Origin: Gryganskiella cystojenkinii
Taxonomy: Eukaryota > Mortierellomycota > Mortierellomycetes > Mortierellales > Mortierellaceae
Direction of reading: 5' to 3'
DNA: 17,184 nt
Assembly (NCBI GenBank): GCA_015852425.1
Contig: JAAAIG010000814.1
Span: 1-17,184, forward strand
The notes below the pieces were generated by a model. That model saw only the letters and a list, made by a program, of their open reading frames with translations. It was not told the DNA's origin and made no database searches. How positions within the stretch are numbered: the stretch's first letter is position 1; each line of letters begins with the position of its first letter. Shown piece after piece: positions 9,136 to 17,184 of this stretch. The translations under genes were made by a program, and so were the position numbers.

Positions 9136-11103
9136 ATGGCCGATCCACTTCCACCTTCCTCATCTCCTGACAACCACATCCCCACCACGTTGGCTGCTCT
9201 GTCCTGCATCAGCTTTGCAGCATTCTTTGTCGGATCCCTTTACATCTTCCCTCTCAAATCAAAACTACCCCGGGAACATGGTCAACGGCACCTGGATGTC
9301 CACGCCCGGAGGGAATCAAGAATGTCATCAGACACATTACCCCATCGCCGAATGTCGACAGCCACAACCGCCACCACAGCCTCGGACGAGACACCTCCGT
9401 CTTCGCCCAGACCATCGACTTCGTCTTCAAGAACAGCGTTTATCAACCATAGCCAACAACACCTTCAGAGTAACAGCAGCAGTAGCTCACGCCCTCACTC
9501 GATTCATACGGATACCATCATCCTCACGACCAAGACACCGGTGACGAACGCCAAAGGCGTAGCAGACAACAGGGCTCACAGGAGTAGCACCCACTTGCAC
9601 TTTATGGACTCGGAGGACACTTCTTCTGCAACAGGGACAACCACAACTACAGTGCCAGTTTCTGCGTCTTCAAAATCACTTATTGTTCCTCCTGTGCTGG
9701 CTAGCACCCTTACCAACGTTAACGCGCCTTCGACGCCTTCGCCGTCCACGCCCACAGTGTCTTCCTTTTCAATACCTAAACCGCTCTTTGGAGGTGCGCC
9801 TGCAAGACCTGAAGTCGTCAACCATCATTCTTCTTCTTCATCATCAATATCAGGATTTGGATCGTCACAGCCCGCCATGCCGGCTCGGCTACAAGCGCTA
9901 ATGAACGGTGACAATCCTAAACTGGACAGGGACCACCCCTTGGTCATCATTCAACGATTCAAAGGCATCCTGTTGACTTGTTTTTTGATTCCATTCTATC
10001 TTTGGTGGATCTTCAATTTCTCAGGCGCCATTGATCCAGAGTTGGTAAGTGGGGAAACTTCTCCCTCACTCTTGAAAAATGAAACTTCTATTTTTTTTTG
10101 TGGGCGGAAAAAAACAAAGTATAGTCTCCGCTCAATTGTCGATCTCCCTCTAAGTTCAGTTCCTTCTATTTCTATTTTCGTCCTTGTTCTTCATGAACCA
10201 TTGCGCCACAAATTAGCCCTTTTGGAGTCGACTGGGCTTGTTCTTGAACGATCTCGGCATCTCGATCCCAAACAATTTCCTAAAGCTATTCAACCATGCC
10301 GTGATTCCTTTGTTCCTGGTCGGTGTCTTGTTCATGGGTCCAATGTTGATGATGTTCTTGAGTAACGAGTTACCGTTTCAACAGGCGTTCAATTGGGCGG
10401 CACAGAGGCATATGCTGAGACGGTTGATCGGATGGAGAAACTTTGTAGTGGGTCCGATCTCGGAGGAGTTTGTGTTCAGGGCCTGTATGATAGCGATTGT
10501 GGCCAAATCTGGAGCCAGCAGAGAGGCAATGATTTTTGGAATGCCATTTGTTTTTGGGATTGGTAAGTTTCCAAAAAAAAAAAAAAGGGGGGGATATCTA
10601 GGTCTCAACGAGGACCGTCCGATGACTTGGTTGGTTGCTATCTCGCTGATCTGTTCGGTTTCTCATACTACTCTCTTTTTTTTATATCGTTAGCTCATAT
10701 CCACCACGCACATGAATCTTATGTAACCAAGGGGCGGACCCGCCGAGCGTTGATGAACGCCGCCATGGTTTCACTTTTGCAGCTTGCGTATACGACCTTA
10801 TTCGGTTGGTTCGCGACTTTTTTGTTTCTCAGGACTTCCAACCTGGTCGGACCCTGTCTGTGTCATTCGTTCTGTAACATGATGGGTTTTCCAGATGTGA
10901 CCAACATTCAGTACTATGGACGGTGGAAGAACTGGCTATATCTTGCGTTCATCATGGGTGTCGTCTTGTTTGGTGTTCTATTAATGCCACTCACGGATCC
11001 GAGGCTTTATGGAGACGAGACGAGTTCTGCGTATTGGGGACTGTTTATGCCTACGCTGCCGGACGCGGGTGAGAGCGCTCCTTTGTTGACCGATGGCGAA
11101 TAA
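9136..11103 (+). CDS. RCE1: CAAX prenyl endoprotease (RCE1)
   Basis: The exons are 9136..10044, 10217..10562 and 10694..11103, giving 554 residues. RCE1 is an ER integral-membrane glutamate protease (CPBP/ABI family). It removes the last three residues of farnesylated or geranylgeranylated CAAX proteins such as Ras and fungal mating pheromone. The catalytic motifs are all present: EEFVFR (Glu386, Glu387, Arg391), the AHIHHAH segment starting at residue 419 (replacing the usual FGVAHFHH), and CHSFCN (His476, Asn480). Several membrane helices are visible, starting with residues about 20-40. The introns are canonical: GTAAGT...TTAG (172 bp) and GTAAGT...GTTAG (131 bp). Phase and conserved motifs fit at both. 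The odd feature is a Ser/Thr-rich, low-complexity insertion of about 215 residues (about 49-264) after KLPREH and before LDRDHPLVI, which makes the protein much longer than usual RCE1 proteins (roughly 300-330). The ATG at 9136 directly precedes the first helix region. Confidence 0.95.
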
Positions 11104-11123
11104 GAGCTATAATTTTTTTATGG

Positions 11124-11129
11124 AATAAA
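11124..11129 (+). terminator. Candidate poly(A) signal of RCE1
   Basis: This AATAAA lies 21 nt after the RCE1 stop codon, at a usual distance for a fungal gene. Confidence 0.5.
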
Positions 11130-11974
11130 AGCGAGCTGGTCTTGTTTCGTTCCTCTAATATGACTTTAATTTGCTCCGCGCTGTGATCAAGTAGCGAAGG
11201 AATGATTGCGAGATCTTGAGACGCTTCTTGATGTTAGTCAGCAAAAAAAAATATGTTTAAAAAAAATCTTACCTTGGATCATTGAGACCGAGTTTGGATC
11301 AGTCGGTATCATGGCAGAATGGTCTCGATTCTGGAAAACGACCATCCCCCAAAAGGCTCGTGTCGAGCACTGCAGTAAGATCGCCAACAGGTGAACGCCG
11401 AGCCTGGAATCTGGCACCCACAATAACAATCGTCCGCACCATCTAATCTGTCTGCCCCCAGACGAGGATTAAAACTACATCTCTTTCTTGTGCCCAATCA
11501 AACGAAGGTATGGACCACAGTCCTATCTGAGTACACGTACAAGGACTCCTTGTCCAGCGCTGAAATCAGCTCGCCACCATTGCTATTCGCCCGTTAGATG
11601 AAACTCCTTCGATATCTTCGCTATACCGTCAACCAGCTCATCGCCTGCGCGCTCTTTCGAAGCTGGCACGCGCACGACACCTTTTTTTTTAATAACGTCG
11701 TTGTCTCTTGAGCAGCAAAGGCGAGTATCGCACGACAGTGCTTCGAAATTTTGATCGCGTAAAACAATTACCGCCAAAATCGAAGAATCCAATCACAGGA
11801 AGCAAACTTGCACAGCCTTGATCGCGCACTCTCTCTCTCTGTCTCTCTCTCTCTCCAAATCAAGATCAAGCCGTCTCTCAAAGGATTGTCATCTCTACAA
11901 GACCACGAAAAATAAAGACTCTCTCCTAGTGGCCTTGGTAATTTCCACATCACTGGAGATTGGATTTTTAGGGA
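11130..11974. other. Intergenic region after RCE1, no confident gene
   Basis: This lies between the RCE1 poly(A) signal and that of the minus-strand secreted protein. There are several open frames of about 60 codons on both strands (for example minus 11583-11792) with no domain. A (CT)n tract occupies 11829-11856. An intron-like signature on the minus strand at 11227-11272 is described in the findings. The sequence keeps abundant CG dinucleotides, so it does not look RIP-mutated. Confidence 0.4.
11829..11856 (+). repeat. (CT)n microsatellite
   Basis: This is a dinucleotide CT run interrupted once by G. It could be simple slippage sequence or a pyrimidine tract of a promoter, but no plus-strand gene follows it. 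Confidence 0.8.
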
Positions 11975-11980
11975 TTTATT
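11975..11980 (-). terminator. Candidate poly(A) signal of the secreted-protein gene
   Basis: The plus-strand TTTATT is AATAAA on the minus strand, about 160 nt past the stop codon of the cysteine-rich protein gene. Confidence 0.4.
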
Positions 11981-12140
11981 TGAGGTTGTGATGTTAGGGA
12001 ATATAGTTTTAGGAGGCTATAAAAGGTTGTGATTGCTGTGGTGATGACGAGGGACTCTAGAGTCCGGGTACGTTGTGGGAGTTTAGAAGTCTCAGAAGAA
12101 ATGACTTGTCCGCTTGAAATTAAATGCCAGCAGGGTCTCT

Positions 12141-12413
12141 TTAAATGCCGCACTCCCTGGGGGTTCCAATGCATTCGGTGGTAACACAGTGGCACCATTG
12201 CTCGCAGACTGTCATGTTGTGTCCATTTTGGAGGTTTCCGTTCTTATCACAATGGTATCCGTGGGCCTCACACTGGTGAGTGAAATCGGGGTCGCTATTG
12301 CAGTCCATCGCGAACAGGAAATGGACATATGGCTCGACGGTCTTGTTGGTTGGAGCAGCTCTGGCAAGCACCCAAGCTGTTCCAATAAGACTAATGATTG
12401 GTAGTAAATGCAT
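12141..12413 (-). CDS. Small secreted cysteine-rich protein
   Basis: This is a single-exon gene of 90 residues. Residues 1-20 form a clear signal peptide (hydrophobic LLPIISLIGTAWVLA, then ARAAP) with probable cleavage near Ala19-Ala20. The mature part of about 70 residues has eight cysteines at 38, 48, 55, 70, 74, 76, 81 and 88, suggesting four disulfides. It has two N-glycosylation sequons (NKT at 23, NMT at 66). The even cysteine number, small size and signal peptide are typical of fungal secreted effectors, antimicrobial or cell-wall proteins. I do not recognise a named family and assign no function. A TATA-like box lies about 105 nt upstream and an AATAAA lies downstream on the same strand, which supports a real transcription unit. 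Neighbours give no functional hint. Confidence 0.75.
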   Translation of the reverse strand: MHLLPIISLIGTAWVLARAAPTNKTVEPYVHFLFAMDCNSDPDFTHQCEAHGYHCDKNGNLQNGHNMTVCEQWCHCVTTECIGTPRECGI

Positions 12414-12515
12414 ATTTAAGTGCTCAAGAGAATGAAATCAAACTTGAAAGAGGTGTTAGAGGTGAGAAATGGAGAAGATAGTTAAGATGGGGATCATTTC
12501 TGTCAAGTCCCTTGC

Positions 12516-12524
12516 CTTTTATAT
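12516..12524 (-). promoter_or_regulatory. TATA-like box of the secreted-protein gene
   Basis: The minus strand reads ATATAAAAG, 103 nt before the ATG at 12413. A second TA-rich stretch (TATATAAAAAAA on the minus strand, 12531-12542) lies just upstream. This spacing suits a leader of about 70-80 nt. Confidence 0.45.
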
Positions 12525-12559
12525 GTGTTCTTTTTTTATATATTTCCACTTTGATTGCG

Positions 12560-13281
12560 CCTCGAAGAATTCAAAATCGAAATACTCTGGTGGAATGTGA
12601 TTTACAGTGGAAGTTGGCTTGATCCGCCTATTTTACAATCTTGAGCTTCGACCTATGCTTTCAATTGGAAGGAGAGGGGACCGCGCAAGTATCGTTACAC
12701 GGGGGTTGCTGTAGCGTCAACTCTTAATGTTTTGAATACTCTCCCATTCAAATATCCCCCTGCTTTCATTATGATATAGGCTGAACTGTCCTGCAGTGAC
12801 AACAATCATAGAACAAAGAGCGCTCCAGAAACATTCGTCTGTTCGTTTCCTGTGTTGTTTTCGCTACCGTTCTTCGTGTCACCAAACTAAATTTCGAATT
12901 GGCTCCTTCCAAATTCTTCCTGCTGACCTATATTCGCGAGACCTAAAACCGCGAGGCTCTTCCAACATTGAGAGCACAACGAAATTTCTCACTTGCATGA
13001 ACCAAAAGTTGCTGCCTTGGGCAAATGTTGTGAGTATGGACTCAGCAGGTTCCCTAGGAGTATCTCGTAATCTACGTAATCTACTTAGGAAAAGTGAACG
13101 AGTGGCCAAGAATAGTTTCTCTGAAATTCCTCGCTGGCACAGCTTCAAGTCGAAACTTTGACTCGGCATCAGACATCCTTTACACGGTACATGAACTGTA
13201 GATTACTTCTGGAAATGTTCGTGTAACCTGGCTTGACGCGGGAACTGAGGGTAGAAATGTCACGAACCGCCCCATTTCCAC
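12560..13281. other. Gene-poor stretch, no confident gene
   Basis: The longest frame is 12796-13161 on the plus strand (121 codons), but it starts with GTG and has no ATG until late. An overlapping minus-strand frame of similar length (12879-13169) exists. Neither shows a domain or splice-supported extension. A short duplication (GTAATCTAC twice) is visible at about 13067-13085. Confidence 0.35.
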
Positions 13282-13381
13282 ACTCGGATGTGAATTCCGC
13301 GTTCGCCCTCGGATGTGAATTCCACGTTCACCCTCGGATGCAAATTCCGCGTTCGCTCTCATATCTGAATTCCGCCTTCGA
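13282..13381 (+). repeat. Four tandem copies of a 25-bp unit
   Basis: The copies are at 13282-13306, 13307-13331, 13332-13356 and 13357-13381, with consensus CCTCGGATGTGAATTCCGCG followed by TTCGC. Copies 1-3 differ at 1 to 3 positions and copy 4 is more diverged. The unit is not a multiple of three, so the array is unlikely to encode a repeat protein. Three copies contain the palindrome GAATTC. Confidence 0.9.
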
Positions 13382-16300
13382 CACTGATTTCTCCTTTGGC
13401 TTCGTTTCTGGACACTGTACCGACATCGCTCCAGTTCTTGTCAGTAGTCACCAACCTTACTCGCCTCTGTCCCTTCTTCTTGCCTTTGTACTCACCGTTT
13501 CATCATGGTATATGTTCTTGGTACATAATACCTTGCCTCCAAGTCCTCTTCTCTTTCCCCAGCCTGCAGCAACTTACTCAACGTGCCAAGTTCCTGGTTG
13601 TAGCTCGCTCTGGCCACATGTGACCCTCATATATCCTTGCATGTACACATTATGGATCCAAAACATTATGTCAGTCCATTGGAATTGAGGAACGAAGAGT
13701 AACAAAAAGATAGAATGATTTTTATGGTAATTGTGAGTCGCAGACTGAGGGTCTATGACGTCTATGGTGGGAAGTTTATGTACGACAGACAAGCAGGTAC
13801 AGTACAGATTAATGATAAGAGGAGAGATATCACGACAACGACTTCGCCTTTGCATAGAGAAAGAGAGCAATACAGAATGACAAAATAAACAAGCGAAACA
13901 AGGAGTAATATGGTAGTTTTCTAAATGTTGCTTCATAAAAGACGGCGACGCATACATACAGGCTCGTCGCACAATCGCATATTCCTTTGATTTGGCTATT
14001 GAATCAATCGGGCTATTGGTTTGGGTTTTACTCTGTTATTCATGGCTTTTTCGCGCACGCAAGATGTCGGTATCCGATTCCTTACTCGATCGACGTTTTA
14101 TATTCTTTTCATCAGGTTTCCAAACACAGTTTCAGAAACCTTTTCAAACCCGTCTTCAACGTCCTCCCCCGCATCAACAAGTTTATTTTTGTTTGGTACC
14201 GGCGATGTCGACGCACCGTACTCGCCGTTGTGGGTGTGGGTGTGATTGCAACTCGTTCCAGACACGAGGCACAGGTCACCGCTGGTGAGCCTTTTTAATA
14301 GTAATCCGAGCGGGATCTTGTACGCCGTAGTCGTGTTCGGTACGCCTATGACGACTTTCATGGTCTGGACGGTCGTCCTCTATCATGTAGGTCGAATGAA
14401 CTTCTAAGAAATTGCTGTTCGTGTTGTCTGCTCGGATGAGTTGAATCTAAAAGTCATTCAAGGGAAGCTTCCTCGACATCGAAATTGTGCGAGAATTATG
14501 GATTATGGTTTTTTTATTTGCTCGATCAGAAAAATTGACAGGGATCTCATTGACGGGCTTGCTTTCTTTTCTTGGTGACATACACAAGAAATTTAAGGAT
14601 AAACTTATGGCAAATAGGGCGATTTGTGCTCTAAGAAAGGGAGGGAGCATTTCTCTACCGTTGACGTTTCTGTATCTTTATCCTCAATGGACATACTTCA
14701 ACAGGGCGGGAAGGATTTTTTTTGTAGGCCCAGTCGCCTTTCTTTCCTACGTTATAATACTTTTTGCGATGGATACCTCGATAGGCGTGGGCTTTCGTCA
14801 ATTTTGTGGTACATAATAGTACCTCAAATTGAACGTGATGTATGATTTTTTGTAAGAAAGAATAATGTCAGCAACTTCCATTCGAGCGCCATGGTAATTC
14901 CGACTGCTTCAGAGTGTCTACAAAAATTTGGACGAGCGATTTTTGAGTCGTTGGTAACTCGATTGCATGTTTCTTTGAAGCGCGCTCGTAGTTATTCGAC
15001 ACAATCTACTGGGCATTATCTACAGGCTAGGATATGTCGCCAGCTTGGATAAAACTCAGAAAATCTGAGAATGAAAAGGGCACCTTCAGTTCGATCTCCC
15101 TCGATTTTTGCAACAAAGTGTAGGTCTCGCGAGAATCAACGGTTTTGAGGTGAACTGACAAGATCCGCAACCTGAGGATTAATTCGTGTTGATAAGACGG
15201 GATTCTCGTTTGCGGTCCCATGTCGAGCCAAGGTGCATAATAGATATGAAAGCAGAGGGGCTAAAGCCAGTGGGCCGTTGATTGTCGTCGATTATTTTAA
15301 CTTGCCCAACGAGATGCGCGCTTTTTAATGTTTTTCCTAACATGATAGAGGATATGGGCGAAACTCTTTTCGGCATAGAATCGTGGCAATTTTTGTATGG
15401 GAATGTTCGCGCTGGGCGTTTAATGGACGACTAGATCCGTCATCGCTTGAGAGAGTTTGAATCGCAGTCGTTCATGTTTAGAAATAGGTGCAGGAAGCTT
15501 AAAGAAAATGATCAGAGGATACGAGCGCTTATGCCGATACAACAAGAATTCGGGTATATCTCGGGGGAGATGGTATATGACCCATCTTCCAGCCGCACAG
15601 TCACTCGTTCGTAGCGGTATCCAAACACGCTGATCATCGTTCCGTCAACGACTCACTTTTCGGCACGGATGAATTAGGGCTTTCGATTACCTGCTATTGT
15701 GTACGCTTCTGTACGTAGATTCAGCACCAGGGTGACTTGTCATGTTTTTTGGATCGATGACATCCGTCTTGATGTGTACGATAAGATGAGCGTTCAATAA
15801 GCTTTTACATGGAATCTTCAGGAGAAAGAAATAAGAAAATTAAGATCAACAAAAATCATGCTGGTTACAAAAAAAAAAAGTAGATAGAAGATCGTGGCGT
15901 GTCATTGTCCAGTCAAGATTGGAAACGATATATGCTTCAACAATAGTCGATGTTACCGACTCTTGAACAATATGCGGACGCTTATGGTGATCACATTGTT
16001 TTGGTACAAATAATTTGAAAAAGAAGAGGGGATTCAACCGACTACAGAAAAATCGCGTCGACTTGATTGTTGATCAATTCTTGACGGGGGTTCACTTTTA
16101 TTTTGCTGAATTGAAAGTCCATCGTTGAGTAAGAACGAATCGAATACTTATCATTTTCATTGTTGTCAATGTTGACCCAGCGTGAACGAGAGAGCGCGCT
16201 TGTCATGAAACGAATGGGGCATGAACGCGAAATTGTTTTTCAGTCCTAACGGTACCTGTGTTTCAAAGGAAATTCTGAGCTCATAGTTTCTCAACCTTGG

Positions 16301-16829
16301 TTTTTAACTGTCAAGTGCTTCTCGCGAGGACCCGGATCTTGTCAGATATTGAAAATGTCTGGCCATCGGAAATTTCTGCTTGTCATCGCGCATGACATTG
16401 GGTAGATTTTTGAGTGAAATGAGATCTCTTCTTTCCCGTTTCAAACGCGTCTGGTGAACGTTTCACCTTGTGCGAATCCACACATCATATAGAAAACTAA
16501 TAAGCGTATATAAATATGGTGACAGTTTGTTTTCAAGTGTCCGTACTTCGAGCAACGATCATTCTCTTTTTGCATTTCAAGACGACGACAGGTCCAAGAT
16601 GTCACATCAATTTCGGTTATCAGGATGGACAAGGTTCTTGATGCTGCCCGATCGCTGATCATGAGCTCTGCTCGGCGAACAAGTAAAAGGGAAGGCGATA
16701 CATATCGAAAGCGAGATTTCGTCTGACTCTCGCCAACTATTTCGATCACACGGGTTCAGAACTGTTCATGAACACCAGGGATAAATAGAAAAGAAACAAA
16801 AATTCCTCTCGCAATGATCGTCGCCCAGG
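13382..16829. other. Gene-poor region with possible decayed coding sequence
   Basis: No intact gene is recognised. Overlapping open frames of 60-150 codons occur on both strands (for example plus 14505-14816, minus 13574-13957), without domains. A plus-strand frame from about 15183 to 15800 is interrupted by scattered stops. The minus-strand frame 16441-16749 contains a zinc-knuckle-like fragment. Small inverted repeats are present, such as CTCAGA-AAA-TCTGAG at 15055-15069 and TCTCGCGAGA at 15125-15134. No LTRs, terminal inverted repeats or tRNA genes were found by eye. Confidence 0.35.
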
Positions 16830-16847
16830 AAGAGGTCGCCTCAAACA
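16830..16847 (+). repeat. 18-bp direct repeat, copy 2
   Basis: This is identical to 6594-6611 over 18 bases on the same strand, about 10.2 kb apart. It lies in the gene-poor 3' region. Confidence 0.6.
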
Positions 16848-17184
16848 ATCCCTCCGAAATCGTTCTTAGTAACGCAAAAGGAAAGCAAAGTAGAGTCTTG
16901 ATGCCGGCGGCGAGGTAACGGGTCCTCTTTCAGCACAAAATACACGCCATAAAGGATGATGGCGAATCCCGGGGATTTCCACACCCACCTCTGATCGAAC
17001 ATGATCATGACAGACTACCTAAGTATGACACCAAGGAAAGTACTTTTTAGCACAAGAGTCGCTTTCTATGTAAGTTCGTCTCTGTTTTTTTGAGAATGTG
17101 GCGATCCCATCCTTACAGCGAGTACAAAGTTTGAACGCGGCCAGCCTCTTTCGATGAACCTTATAGTCTGGGCTTTCAAAAAAA
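16848..17184. other. Window end, nothing recognised
   Basis: I see no gene, RNA or repeat here that I can support. A donor-like ATGTAAGTTCG occurs at about 17068-17078, so an exon of a gene extending beyond the window cannot be excluded. Confidence 0.3.

Noticed and set aside
13987..14408. Possible gene in the plus-strand frames around 14000-14400
   Set aside because: The frames are short, overlap in all three phases and end at closely spaced stops (TTTTTAATAGTAA); no domain or convincing splice set was found.
14806..14821. Inverted repeat GGTAC-ATAATA-GTACC, with a 12-nt match near 13519
   Set aside because: Short matches of this length are expected by chance in 17 kb and there are no flanking element features.
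1..17184. tRNA genes, CRISPR arrays and intact transposons
   Set aside because: I scanned by eye for B-box-like GGTTCRA motifs, regularly spaced repeats and terminal repeats, and found none that fit.

Overview
The window looks like nuclear DNA of a filamentous fungus. The genes carry short GT-AG spliceosomal introns (99 to 358 bp, plus one much longer intron), pyrimidine-rich leaders and AATAAA-like poly(A) signals. The protein repertoire (a large F-box/LRR protein, a microsomal P450 with a non-ascomycete look, an RCE1 CAAX protease with a low-complexity insertion, a small secreted cysteine-rich protein) best suggests an early-diverging Mucoromycota or Mortierellomycota fungus. That placement is inference from protein style, not from a marker gene.

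Layout. An F-box/leucine-rich-repeat gene lies on the minus strand at 145-1830. A cytochrome P450 follows on the minus strand at 2501-4306, with one 99-bp intron. About 0.9 kb of shared upstream DNA separates it from a divergent plus-strand gene at 5200-8497. That gene encodes an ER-type alpha/beta hydrolase resembling isoprenylcysteine methylesterase (ICME) and contains an unusually long (about 1.5 kb) intron region. Immediately downstream in tandem is RCE1, the CAAX prenyl endoprotease (9136-11103, three exons). A small secreted cysteine-rich protein is on the minus strand at 12141-12413. From about 12.5 kb to the end (4.7 kb) I find no gene I can defend: only short non-conserved open frames, a 25-bp tandem repeat and possible decayed coding sequence.

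How the genes relate. The clearest functional theme is the adjacency of the ICME-like hydrolase and RCE1. Both families belong to the C-terminal processing pathway of prenylated (CAAX) proteins at the ER membrane. RCE1 removes the -AAX tripeptide, and ICME-type esterases reverse the later carboxyl methylation. The ICME-like protein, however, has glycine where the catalytic serine should be, so it may be a pseudoenzyme. The F-box protein, P450 and secreted protein have no visible link to this pair.

No bacterial-type system, CRISPR array, tRNA, rRNA or intact transposon was recognised. All exon models were read by eye from splice signals, phase and conserved motifs, without transcript data.
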